Shown here piece by piece: positions 17,899 through 27,632 of a stretch of DNA of 37,358 nt. Below the pieces are notes generated by a model that saw nothing but the letters and a program-made list of their open reading frames with translations, searched no databases and was not told the origin of the DNA. The DNA lies in NCBI GenBank assembly GCA_013372925.1, contig JABXIV010000196.1:1-37358 (forward strand), given 5' to 3'. The DNA comes from Alphaproteobacteria bacterium (GTDB taxonomy: Bacteria > Pseudomonadota > Alphaproteobacteria > Sphingomonadales > Kordiimonadaceae). Position numbers and translations under genes: made by a program. Position 1 is the stretch's first letter. Each line of letters begins with the position of its first letter.

Positions 17899-19027
17899 CT
17901 AGTCGATATCTTGCACTTCAGCGTCTGTGCCGTGGACGCGGGCCGCTAGTGCTGCAGCCATGAACCGATCCAGATCCCCATCCAAAACCTTGTCTGGTTG
18001 CCCGGATTCTTCACCCGTCCGCAGGTCTTTGACCATTTGATATGGCTGCATGACATATGATCGGATTTGGTGCCCCCAACCAATCTCAGTCTTAGTAGCG
18101 TTAACCGCGTTAGCTTCCTCTTCCCGGCGTCTCAATTCAGCTTCATAGAGCCTTGCCTTCAGCATGCTCATCGCCGCCGCCCGGTTCTTATGTTGCGATC
18201 GCTCGGCCTGGCACTGAACGACAATTCCTGAGGGTTGGTGGGTGATCCGCACCGCACTATCTGTTGTGTTTACGTGCTGACCACCGGCGCCGGAAGCCCG
18301 ATAAGTATCTATCTTCAGGTCGCCCTCATTGATTTCGATATCGATACTGTCATCAATAACAGGATAAACCCATACAGAGGCAAAACTGGTATGACGACGT
18401 GCATTACTGTCATACGGCGAAATTCGAACCAGCCGATGAACGCCGGATTCGGTTTTTAACCAACCGTAGGCATCCTCACCTTTCACCTGAATAGTTGCAG
18501 ACTTAATGCCTGCCTCTTCGCCAGGCATATATTGAACTGTCTCTACCTTGAAACCGCGCTTTTCAGCCCAGCGCATGTACATGCGGTGCAACATCGAAGC
18601 CCAATCCTGGCTTTCCGTGCCGCCAGCGCCCGAGTGAATTTCAACGTAGGTGTCGTTGCCATCTGCTTCGCCGGAAAGCAGCGCTTTCAATTCAGCGTCC
18701 TTCGCCTTTTCAGCCAAGCCTCTAAGCGAATCCTCTGCCTCCGACTCCATTTCAGAGTCGCCTTCGAGCTCAGCAAGCTCTAGAATTTCAAGCGTATCGC
18801 CCAGATCAGTCTCGATTTCCTGAACGGCACTGATTGCATCATCAAGCTTGGTTCGCTCACGCATTAACTTTTGCGCATTTTGTGGGTCATTCCAAAGATC
18901 AGGGTCTTCGGCCAGAGCATTCAGTTCCTCTAGTCGTAATAAAGCCCGATCCCAGTCAAAGATGCCTCCTCAGCAGTGCCATCGACTGCTGGAGTTGGTC
19001 TACGGTTGCCTGAGCTTCCGCACGCAT
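17899..19027 (-). CDS. prfB: Peptide chain release factor 2, expressed via +1 programmed frameshift
   Basis: Zero frame: ATG (19027) [23 protein letters not shown] then TGA (18958-18956); +1 frame continues [40 protein letters not shown]... through [15 protein letters not shown] and [11 protein letters not shown]. Shift site AGGAGG-CAT-CTT-TGA-C. Confidence 0.96.
18955..18970 (-). promoter_or_regulatory. prfB recoding site (internal SD + CUU UGA C)
   Basis: Minus strand 5'-AGGAGGCATCTTTGAC-3'; internal SD 3 nt before the CTT codon, followed by an in-frame TGA. Confidence 0.96.
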
Positions 19028-19065
19028 AAAATACTTCCTTCTTTAATTAGACAGGGCAACAGGCA

Positions 19066-21579
19066 TCAATAGATGCCGCCAGTGCCCTTGCGAATAGTGC
19101 TCTTGGTTTTACCGCTTTCCAGCGAACCGTCAAGTACCGCATATTGACCAAGACGCGGCTCAGTGCCTGGCTTGAAGGCTTCAAGGATAACATCGCTGTC
19201 ACCAAGCGTAGCCGGCTGGCCATTTTTAGCATTCACACGCACAAGCCGAATTCCTGAAGGCATACGAAATGGCACGCCAGGCTCGTCTTTCAATGCATCT
19301 TTCATGAAATCCCTGAAAATGGGTACGGCAACGCTAGAGCCTTCTTCGTAGCGGCCCAAGGAACGCGGTCTGTCAAAGCCCGTGAAAACGCCGACTGCCA
19401 GGTCAGCGGAAAAACCAACAAACCAAGCATCCGTGGAATCGTTAGTTGTTCCAGTTTTACCGGCCAAGGGCTTTCCAAGCACCTTAATCTTTCTTCCTGT
19501 ACCGTTCTGAACCACGCCTTCAAGCATGGAAACAACCTGATAGGCTGTCAGTGGATCAAGTACTTGCTCCCGCACGTCAGGGATTGATGGCTCACGGCTA
19601 GACTGCCCCCAGCTAATCTCACATTCAACACAGGCACGTTCGTCATGTTTGTACACAGTGCGGCCTCTGCGGTCTTGTATACGGTCTATCAGCGAAGGCG
19701 TGACTTTTTTACCGCCATTCACCAGCATGCTATAGGCGCCCGTGAGGTCCAACAGCGTTACTTCACTTGCACCAAGCGAAGACGCCAATGTTGGCTCCAT
19801 ATTATTCCCCAGCCCGAATTTTTCGCCGTATTTCATCACAAGCGGCATACCAAGGTGCTGCGCAAGGCGTACGGTCATCAGGTTCCGCGATTTTTCAATC
19901 CCCAACCGCAAGGTGCTGGGCCCATAAAACTTATTGGAACTGTTCCTTGGTTTCCATTTCCCACGGCCGTCGCCCTGATCGATTACAAAAGGAGCATCAA
20001 GAACCAAGCTTGCAGGTGTGAAGCCGTTATCAAGTGCGGCCGCATACACGAAGGGTTTGAAAGCAGAACCCGGCTGCCGCTCGGCCTGCACCGCCCTGTT
20101 ATACTGACTGGCGTCATAATCAAACCCACCAACCATGGCGAGCACTCGGCCTGTGTGCGGGTCCATTGCAACGAGCGCACCTTCAATGGCTGGAACCTGT
20201 CGCAAGCCATAGCGCGGTAAAGCGCCCACAGGCTGACCCTTTTCGTCCAAAAAGTCATTCACTTCATGCGCGTCGACATAGATTTTTTCTACAGGAACCA
20301 CATGCCCAACAGAAACTACTTGCGCCGGGTCTGTTATTTTGGGGCCAAGAGTTTCACGTTCACGCCACGCACGCGCCCATTTAATTTCATCAAAGTGAAC
20401 AAAACCGAAGCTGCCGTCTTTAAGCCCAATGATTGCTCCATCCGCGCGGACTTCATGCACAGCTGCCAGTTGCCAATTGGGAAAACCAAGTGGTTGCTTC
20501 ACCGCCTTTAGTTTCTGCTGCCAAGTATTATCGATCACTATCCGCGTCACTGGCCCGCGCCAACCATGGCGACGGTCATAAGCCTCAAGCCCTTCCCTCA
20601 ACGTTCGCTCAGCGATGGCCTGCAACCGTGGTTCCAACGACGTCCGAACCGAAAGGCCACCCTCATATAGCTGTTTATTGCCATACATGCGCCCTACCCG
20701 GCGCCGAACCTCTTCTTCGAAATGAGCTGCTTCGAAGCGGGCTTGATCCGTCTCTGTGGCCATCTCCAGCGGCTCAGATAAGGCTTCCTGGTATTCATCC
20801 TCATCAATATAGCCAAGCGTATACATGCGAGAGAGCACCCAGTTCCTGCGACCAACGGCCCGATCATGGTGCCTGACCGGATGATAATTGTGTGGTGCCT
20901 TCGGCAACGCGGCCAGAAAAGCCATCTGCGCTGTAGTCAACTCATTCAGCGCCTTGTTGAAATAGTTCAACGCCGCTGCAGCAACGCCATAGGAACGATT
21001 TCCAAAGTTGATGTCGTTCAGATACAACTCAAGTATATGGTCTTTGGAAAAAGCCCTTTCGATCCGTAGTGTCAGGATCATTTCCTTGATTTTACGATCA
21101 AGCTTCTGATCGAGCGTCAACAGGAAGTTCCGCGCAACCTGCTGTGTAATGGTTGATCCACCTTGAAGCGGGCGGCCTCGAACAACATTGGCCACATTTC
21201 GCAGGTTACCCCTTATCATGCCCATATAATCTAGGCCGTTATGCTCATAGAAGTTCTTGTCTTCAGCGGACATGAACGCCTGAATGAGCTTTTCAGGCAC
21301 AGCATTGATTGGCACAAACACGCGTGGCTTCACCGCATATTCAGTGAGGAGGCTGCCGTCGCCAGCATGTACCCGGGTTACAACAGCGGGCTCATATTGT
21401 GCCAATTGTCGGTAATCAGGCAAATCGCGCCCATAATAGATAATGGCCCAAACAACTGCCACACCAACAGCAACAGTGCCAGCAGCACCCAGAATCAGGC
21501 AATACTTCAGTAAACGCCGCCACATGGGGCGCTTAGCCTTTTGCTTCTTCTGATTTTCAACCTGTGTTTCGTCAGCCAT
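19066..21579 (-). CDS. mrcA: Penicillin-binding protein 1A
   Basis: Glycosyltransferase motifs AFMSAEDKNFYEHNGLD, LQGGSTITQQVARNFLL; transpeptidase SAFKPFVYAAAL, SRN, GKTGTTND. Confidence 0.96.
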   Translation of the reverse strand: MADETQVENQKKQKAKRPMWRRLLKYCLILGAAGTVAVGVAVVWAIIYYGRDLPDYRQLAQYEPAVVTRVHAGDGSLLTEYAVKPRVFVPINAVPEKLIQAFMSAEDKNFYEHNGLDYMGMIRGNLRNVANVVRGRPLQGGSTITQQVARNFLLTLDQKLDRKIKEMILTLRIERAFSKDHILELYLNDINFGNRSYGVAAAALNYFNKALNELTTAQMAFLAALPKAPHNYHPVRHHDRAVGRRNWVLSRMYTLGYIDEDEYQEALSEPLEMATETDQARFEAAHFEEEVRRRVGRMYGNKQLYEGGLSVRTSLEPRLQAIAERTLREGLEAYDRRHGWRGPVTRIVIDNTWQQKLKAVKQPLGFPNWQLAAVHEVRADGAIIGLKDGSFGFVHFDEIKWARAWRERETLGPKITDPAQVVSVGHVVPVEKIYVDAHEVNDFLDEKGQPVGALPRYGLRQVPAIEGALVAMDPHTGRVLAMVGGFDYDASQYNRAVQAERQPGSAFKPFVYAAALDNGFTPASLVLDAPFVIDQGDGRGKWKPRNSSNKFYGPSTLRLGIEKSRNLMTVRLAQHLGMPLVMKYGEKFGLGNNMEPTLASSLGASEVTLLDLTGAYSMLVNGGKKVTPSLIDRIQDRRGRTVYKHDERACVECEISWGQSSREPSIPDVREQVLDPLTAYQVVSMLEGVVQNGTGRKIKVLGKPLAGKTGTTNDSTDAWFVGFSADLAVGVFTGFDRPRSLGRYEEGSSVAVPIFRDFMKDALKDEPGVPFRMPSGIRLVRVNAKNGQPATLGDSDVILEAFKPGTEPRLGQYAVLDGSLESGKTKSTIRKGTGGIY

Positions 21580-21668
21580 TTAAACCCTGACAGGCCCTAA
21601 GATGCCTGCACCTAAATACTTTTATTCATTGAAGGTGATGACAACAGAATGTGTCTCTCTTGTGGCAA

Positions 21669-22895
21669 TCAGCGTCCCAATGCCACCATTTGCTCGAAAT
21701 ATCGATCAATAGCGCGCCGAACAGCCCGCGCAATGCGCCGCTGTCCGTCCGCACTATTCAAAAAGCGCGCATTCTGTTTGTTAGTCAAATACCCAGCTTC
21801 CAACAGCACAGACGGCACGTCTGGCGCTTTAAGGACACCAAGATTGGCGAAGCGGTGTCCTCTCTTTAGCATGGGAACATCCCGTTCGAGTTCAGAAACC
21901 AATATGGAGGCAAACTGTGCGGAGAAGTTCATCGTCTCCCGCTGGGCCAATTCAATAAGAATGCTTGATACTTCATCATCTGCAGTATCAAGGTTTACGC
22001 CCGCGATAACATCCGATTTGTTTTCTCGGGCAGCCAAGCGCGCTGCTTCTTTGTCCGATGCGGTTTCTGACAGATTGTAAACACTTGCGCCACTTACATT
22101 CGGTTTGCTGATAGAATCAGCATGGATGCTGATAAATAAATCCGCCCCATGACGCCGTGCAATCCTGAAGCGTTCGCGAACCGGCCAGAATATATCCCTA
22201 TCCCGCGTCATACGCACATCGTAACGGCCACTTGCCTCGAGCTCCTGCCGCACCGCTCGGGCAATTTTCAAGACGATAACTTTTTCATGCACGCCGATAA
22301 CGCCAAGGTTGCCAGGATCCGGCCCTCCATGGCCAGGGTCGATCACAATAACCCGCTTACCGCTTACACGTCGGCGCGGGCTCACAACATCAGGTGTTTC
22401 CTTGGCTGCGAAAACCGGGCGTGATTTCTTGCTCTCACGCACTGCGGCCATGAAATGGCTACGTGAACTGGCCTCAAGGTCGACAACTAAACGGTGGCCG
22501 TATCCGCCCCGAGGTGACAGGTGGAATGACTTCTTCACTGTGGCTGGCCGATTGAGATCCAAAACAATCCGGTAAATCCCAGGGGAGAACAGGCCATGCC
22601 TGAACCCTTCAACAGCGCCAACCGCAGTAACCTTGTCGCTGGCATGCCAATTTGCCTCGGGCAAGTCGATCACAACCCTGTAAGGGTCAGCTAAAAGGAA
22701 AATGCCGGGTTTTGCCTGCTCTGACACATCCAGCACAAAACGCGTGACATTGCCATCCTGACCAAACCGCAGGCCGGAAATGTCAATGTCTTTTGCGAAA
22801 ACGGCACTACTGGCCAAAATCAGGCCAAACGCGAGAACCAGCGATCGTATTTTACCCAAAACCACACTCTTCCCCGAAAAACGGCTCAGTTTCAT
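21669..22895 (-). CDS. amiC: N-acetylmuramoyl-L-alanine amidase (AMIN + Amidase_3)
   Basis: AMIN-like N-terminal half; VIVIDPGHGGPDPGNLG, FISIHADSI, VLLEAGYLTN catalytic motifs. Confidence 0.92.
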   Translation of the reverse strand: MKLSRFSGKSVVLGKIRSLVLAFGLILASSAVFAKDIDISGLRFGQDGNVTRFVLDVSEQAKPGIFLLADPYRVVIDLPEANWHASDKVTAVGAVEGFRHGLFSPGIYRIVLDLNRPATVKKSFHLSPRGGYGHRLVVDLEASSRSHFMAAVRESKKSRPVFAAKETPDVVSPRRRVSGKRVIVIDPGHGGPDPGNLGVIGVHEKVIVLKIARAVRQELEASGRYDVRMTRDRDIFWPVRERFRIARRHGADLFISIHADSISKPNVSGASVYNLSETASDKEAARLAARENKSDVIAGVNLDTADDEVSSILIELAQRETMNFSAQFASILVSELERDVPMLKRGHRFANLGVLKAPDVPSVLLEAGYLTNKQNARFLNSADGQRRIARAVRRAIDRYFEQMVALGR

Positions 22896-23057
22896 TGACT
22901 ATTGCCCCCATAGTATGAACAACCGCTTAATCCGACAAGAGAAACAAAACAACGCCTTCTTTTGACGTTTGAAGCGGTTTTATCTGCTCTTGGTAACAAT
23001 TTAGATTGTAAAGACCTTCCGAGTTCACTATTTTAAAAGTGCGAGTTTATCGATCGG

Positions 23058-23127
23058 CCGCGAATACGGCGGCAGGTCGCGGTCTTGAAGGGACGCTCTC
23101 GCGATCTTGAAACATTAAAAAGATCGC
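23058..23127 (+). promoter_or_regulatory. Structured rne 5' leader: two hairpins
   Basis: CCGCGA(23058-23063)/TCGCGG(23077-23082) and GCGATCTT(23101-23108)/AAGATCGC(23120-23127); near-identical 12-mers CGCGGTCTTGAA (23078) and CGCGATCTTGAA (23100). Confidence 0.5.
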
Positions 23128-23367
23128 CACCGAACCCAAGACCAAACAAGGACAAGAACCGGCCATGGCCAACAGGCTTTGCGCATCGAAAACAACATTT
23201 TCACGTCGTGTAACATATGATTCACGGCGGCGTTTTGCGTTGACCGACTGTATTCCGGGGACTGCCTACTCCACTCCTACAGTAAAATCATACTTATTGG
23301 ACCCTGCCTGCGCCCCCCTTCCTAGCGAGGGCGAGCACGCGCGGCAGTCAGTCCGGAGAACAAATAT

Positions 23368-26079
23368 ATGTCGACAAGAATGCTTATCGACGCGCGTCAC
23401 CCAGAGGAGACACGCGTTACAGTTATCAAAGGTAGCCGCGTAGAGGAATTTGACTACGAATCAGCCAGCAGACGCCAACTTAAAGGGAATATTTATCTTG
23501 CTCGGGTTACCCGGGTAGAACCTTCCCTACAAGCAGCTTTCGTAGAATATGGCGGCAACCGCCACGGCTTCCTTGCTTTTAGTGAAATTCATCCTGACTA
23601 TTACCAAATTCCGGTTGAAGACCGCGAACAGATCATTGCGGAAGAAACGCAGGCTGTTGCTGAAGACGCTGAACAGGAAGACGTTGGTGCAGCAGTCAAG
23701 GAAGATGACGCCAGTGAAGATGGCACCGAAACTGAAATCCAGGATGGTGACGAAGAAGAAAAGGATGCGGAAATTGAAGAAGCCGCAGCCCGTCGTCGTG
23801 GCCTAAAGGCACTTAAGCGCAAATACAATATCCAGGAAGTAATCAAGCGTCGCCAGGTGCTGCTTGTTCAGGTTGTCAAGGAAGAGCGCGGCAACAAAGG
23901 CGCTGCGCTGACGACTTACCTTTCTCTTGCTGGTCGCTACTGTGTCTTGATGCCAAACTCAACCCACTCTGGCGGTATCAGCCGCAAGATCTCTAGTGCT
24001 ACTGATCGCAAGCGTCTGAAAAAGATGATTTCTGATCTGCATGTACCGGAAGAAATGGGCCTGATTGTCCGTACGGCCGGGATGAAACGTACGAAGACCG
24101 AAATCAAGCGCGACTATGAATATATGATGCGCCTTTGGAACGGTATCCGCGAGAAAACCCTCGAGTCCGTTGCCCCTGCCCTCGTTTACGAAGAAGGGAA
24201 CCTTATCAAGCGTACCATTCGCGACCTGTATACTCGTGAAGTCGACGAGATTTTGGTCGAGGGCGAAGAAGGCTATCGGGCGGCGAAAGACTTCATGAAA
24301 TTGTTGATGCCGAGCCACGCGAAAAAGGTTCAGCATTACAAAGACCGTATTCCGCTATTTCACCGTTATCAGGTGGAAAGCCACCTGGAAGCAATGTTCC
24401 AGCCCGTGGTGCAACTGAAATCTGGTGGCTATATCGTTATCAACCCGACAGAAGCCTTGATTTCCATTGACGTGAACTCAGGTCGCTCCACACGGGAACA
24501 CAATATTGAAGAGACAGCCCTCAAGACCAACCTTGAGGCGGCAGAGGAAGTTGCGCGCCAACTCCGCCTGCGCGACATGGCCGGTCTTGTTGTGATTGAT
24601 TTCATTGATATGGAAGAACGCAACAATAACCGCGCTGTTGAACGTCGTATGAAAGATGTTCTGAAAACAGACCGTGCCCGCATTCAGGTCGGTAGGATTT
24701 CCTCTTTTGGTTTGATGGAAATGTCCCGGCAGCGATTGCGCCCTAACCTTCTTGAAGTAAGCATGGAAACCTGTCAGGCGTGCTCTGGCACAGGTATCGT
24801 GCGTTCGGTTGAATCTGCATCGTTGATGGTGCTTCGTCAGCTCGAAGAAGAAGGCATTCGTGGTCGCAGTTCTATCGTCCGTGTAACGGCAAGCCCGGAA
24901 GTGGCGATTTACCTGCTTAACAAAAAGCGGCAGATGCTGTCAGAGCTGGAGACAAGATATGACTTTGTCATTGAAGTTGTCTCTTCGCCTTCAACCGGGC
25001 CATCAGAAATTGAGATCACCCGTGAAGCAATTGCTCATGGTGCTAAAACAGAACAGACTGAACGTGCTGTAACGCCTGACAGTTTACCCTCTGAGCCAGA
25101 GCCTGTCGCCGTCAGCAACGATCAGGAAGAAAAATCCGAAGACGACAAACCGCGCCGCAAACGTCGTCGCCGCCGTCGTCGTCGCCGCGGTGATCGCCCT
25201 GAAACAGATGCTCAGTCGTCTGATCAACAAGGTACTGTTGACGAGGATGCTTCTGAAGAAGGCGATAACAAAGAAGCTAGTGTCAGCACAGATGAGCAAG
25301 ATGACCAGAATACTGAAAAGCCTCGTCGGCGGCGCGGCAGCCGTGGCGGACGTCGACGTAAGCCACGTGAGGGTTCGCATCAGAGTGAAGGTCAAGCCGA
25401 AGGACAAGAAGTGGCTTCTGAAGGGAGCCCTGAGGCAGCTAAGACGGAAAGCGACGAAACTCAGGTTGAAGAAAAACCAAAGCGTCGCCGCCGCAGAGTG
25501 AAGGCCGCAGAACCTGTTGAGGCTGAGCAGTCAGTTGAAGGCGAAGCTGCGAAACCCGCCGCTGAAGCGGAAGCTGAGGAAACACCGAAGCCACGTCGTC
25601 GTACACGCAAGAAGCCTGCAGTAGCAGAAACGGCAGAGGCGCCTGCTGACAAGGCAGAAGGCACTTTGGCCGAGGCAGAAAAGCCAAAGCGTCGACGCCG
25701 CACTACCAAGAAAGCTGAAGCAGATACTGAGGTTAAAGCGCCAGAGACTGCGGATGAGGAAAAGCCGAAGCGCCGCCGCCGGACAACGAAGAAGGCTGAG
25801 GCTGAGTCAGAAGCTAAAGCTACAGAGGCCTCTGTTGAAGAGAAGCCAAAGCGCCGCACTCGCAAAACCGCGAAGCCAAAGGCGAACGGCCAAGCTGCCG
25901 AAGAGCCGGTGAAAACAGAAAAGCCGAAGGCAGCAAAGGCTACGCCAAAGCCAGAAGATAAGCCTGTGCAGAAGATTTCAGTTTCTTCAGGTGGCGATGA
26001 TCAAAAGTCAGCCCCTGTGGAACCAGAGGGAGATGCGGGCCCAAAGCGTAAAGGTTGGTGGCAACGCACCTTTGGCTAG
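23368..26079 (+). CDS. rne: Ribonuclease E
   Basis: MSTRMLIDARHPEETRVTVIKGSRVEEFDYES, split S1 domain with acidic insert, VINPTEALISIDVNSGRSTREHNIEETALKTNLEAAEEVARQLRLRDMAGLVVIDFIDM, CQACSGTG Zn-link, charged disordered tail. Confidence 0.97.
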   Translation: MSTRMLIDARHPEETRVTVIKGSRVEEFDYESASRRQLKGNIYLARVTRVEPSLQAAFVEYGGNRHGFLAFSEIHPDYYQIPVEDREQIIAEETQAVAEDAEQEDVGAAVKEDDASEDGTETEIQDGDEEEKDAEIEEAAARRRGLKALKRKYNIQEVIKRRQVLLVQVVKEERGNKGAALTTYLSLAGRYCVLMPNSTHSGGISRKISSATDRKRLKKMISDLHVPEEMGLIVRTAGMKRTKTEIKRDYEYMMRLWNGIREKTLESVAPALVYEEGNLIKRTIRDLYTREVDEILVEGEEGYRAAKDFMKLLMPSHAKKVQHYKDRIPLFHRYQVESHLEAMFQPVVQLKSGGYIVINPTEALISIDVNSGRSTREHNIEETALKTNLEAAEEVARQLRLRDMAGLVVIDFIDMEERNNNRAVERRMKDVLKTDRARIQVGRISSFGLMEMSRQRLRPNLLEVSMETCQACSGTGIVRSVESASLMVLRQLEEEGIRGRSSIVRVTASPEVAIYLLNKKRQMLSELETRYDFVIEVVSSPSTGPSEIEITREAIAHGAKTEQTERAVTPDSLPSEPEPVAVSNDQEEKSEDDKPRRKRRRRRRRRRGDRPETDAQSSDQQGTVDEDASEEGDNKEASVSTDEQDDQNTEKPRRRRGSRGGRRRKPREGSHQSEGQAEGQEVASEGSPEAAKTESDETQVEEKPKRRRRRVKAAEPVEAEQSVEGEAAKPAAEAEAEETPKPRRRTRKKPAVAETAEAPADKAEGTLAEAEKPKRRRRTTKKAEADTEVKAPETADEEKPKRRRRTTKKAEAESEAKATEASVEEKPKRRTRKTAKPKANGQAAEEPVKTEKPKAAKATPKPEDKPVQKISVSSGGDDQKSAPVEPEGDAGPKRKGWWQRTFG
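25144..25960 (+). repeat. Degenerate basic/acidic block repeats in the RNase E C-terminal tail
   Basis: Recurrent KPKRRRR(T/V)-type blocks (DDKPRRKRRRRRRRRRR, EEKPKRRRRVKAA, ETPKPRRRTRKKPA, AEKPKRRRRTTKKAEA, DEEKPKRRRRTTKKAEA, VEEKPKRRTRKTA) separated by Glu/Ala-rich spacers. Confidence 0.85.
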
Positions 26080-26098
26080 ACTAGCCAGAAACCAAATA

Positions 26099-26133
26099 AA
26101 AGGCGGCGGGGCCACAGCTTCGCCGCCTTTCTT
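26099..26133 (+). terminator. rne terminator
   Basis: AAAGGCGGCG-N12-CGCCGCCTTT followed by CTTG. Confidence 0.85.
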
Positions 26134-26234
26134 GTTTATGACATCAAAGGTTGATTTTCACGCGCTTGTCATTGCTTGTTCATTGACGATTAAGCCCATC
26201 GGCCATAGCTTGGCCTAGAGTTTGGAGACGATCG

Positions 26235-27626
26235 TTGCGCCTATTAAAAATATCGATTGCCACTTTAGCAGCCCTGCTAATGCTTTTGCCTGCCCCAGCA
26301 TGGGCGCAGTCGATCTTGAGAGATGCCGAAACCGAAGCCTTCTTTCGGGCATCTAGCGATCCAATCTTTGCAGCCGCTGGCCTGACACCCCAATCTGTCC
26401 ACATGTATTTGCTTCACGCCAATTCCATAAACGCGTTTGTCACTGGCGGCCAAAACATCTTCATTCACTCCGGCCTTCTTCTGGAATCGGACGACGTGAA
26501 CGAGTTTCTCGGCGTCATAGCGCACGAAACATGTCATATTGCGTGTGGTCACCGGCTGCGTACAGGCGAAGCCTATGCAAGCGCGGGTGCCACATCAGTG
26601 CTATCAATGGTGCTTGGTGCCGCAGCTATTCTTGCGGGTGGTACGGATGCCGGCATGGGTATCATGATGGCGGGCCAATCCATGGCGCAAGGTCAGTTCC
26701 TAGCCTATAGCCGAGGCCAAGAAAGCGAGGCAGACCTTGCCGGTGCGAGGTATCTTGAGACCGTCGGCATGTCTGGCGAAGGCATGATTCGCTTCTTTGA
26801 CAAACTGCGGGACCAGGAAATTCTGGCCCAGGTACGCCAAGACCCATATATCCGAACACACCCGCTGAACCGCACCCGGATACTTCAATTGCAGGAAGCG
26901 GTTGAAAGGAGCCCATATTACGGCAACAAGCCCAATCCAACGCTTGAAGAACAGTTCCAGCGATTAAAAGCCAAGCTCCTCGGTTATCTCTATGAACCGC
27001 GCCGCACGTTGCGGTTATATCCGCCCAGCGACACAAGCCTCGCCGCCCGATACGCACGCGTCTATGCTTACAACAAGGCGCTGGAATGGGATTTGGCGCT
27101 TGAAGAGGCCAAGGCGTTGGTCGCAATGGAGCCTGAGAACCCTTATTTCCATGAAATCATGGGCCAGATCCTTTTTGAAAATGGCCGTGTGAAAGATTCC
27201 CTTCCCGTCTTCCAGAAAGCTGTTGACCTAGCCCCGGACCAGCCACTGATTTCAACGGCGCTGGGGCAGGCCATGGTGTCGCTTGAGGATAAAGCCCTAA
27301 TGGAAAAGGCTATCCCTATTCTTGAAGACGCCACACGTCGCGACCGAGGCAACAGCTTCGCGTGGTTCAATCTAGCAAAAGCTTACAGCTGGATGGGCCG
27401 CGAAGCAGAGGCAAGCCTTGCAACTGCTGAACGCTTTTATTCGGCAGGCAATCCAATTCAAGCCGTGATGCATGCACAGCGGGCCGTAGACAGCTTCAAG
27501 GCCGGTACGCCTGAGTGGCTAAGAGCCCAGGACATCCTTTATGTGTCGCAGGAAGCCGCCGAAAAATTCCAGAAACAACAGCGGCGGCAACAACGTCGTC
27601 GCCTTACATTTGATAACCAGGAATAA
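26235..27626 (+). CDS. M48 family metalloprotease with TPR domain (BepA-like); TTG start
   Basis: Signal peptide MRLLKISIATLAALLMLLPAPAWAQ; HETCHIACGH (HExxH), ESEADLAGARYL (third Zn ligand); C-terminal TPR region. GGAG SD upstream of TTG. Confidence 0.92.
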   Translation: MRLLKISIATLAALLMLLPAPAWAQSILRDAETEAFFRASSDPIFAAAGLTPQSVHMYLLHANSINAFVTGGQNIFIHSGLLLESDDVNEFLGVIAHETCHIACGHRLRTGEAYASAGATSVLSMVLGAAAILAGGTDAGMGIMMAGQSMAQGQFLAYSRGQESEADLAGARYLETVGMSGEGMIRFFDKLRDQEILAQVRQDPYIRTHPLNRTRILQLQEAVERSPYYGNKPNPTLEEQFQRLKAKLLGYLYEPRRTLRLYPPSDTSLAARYARVYAYNKALEWDLALEEAKALVAMEPENPYFHEIMGQILFENGRVKDSLPVFQKAVDLAPDQPLISTALGQAMVSLEDKALMEKAIPILEDATRRDRGNSFAWFNLAKAYSWMGREAEASLATAERFYSAGNPIQAVMHAQRAVDSFKAGTPEWLRAQDILYVSQEAAEKFQKQQRRQQRRRLTFDNQE

Positions 27627-27632
27627 TCAACC

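Noticed and set aside
23165-23443. 92-aa ORF in the rne leader
   Set aside because: Overlaps the rne start by 76 bp out of frame, atypical composition, no recognisable domain; a leader peptide cannot be excluded but is unsupported.
25461-25865. Antisense ORF with repeated RRRRFGFSS motifs under the rne tail
   Set aside because: Artefact of reading the repetitive RNase E charge blocks on the opposite strand.
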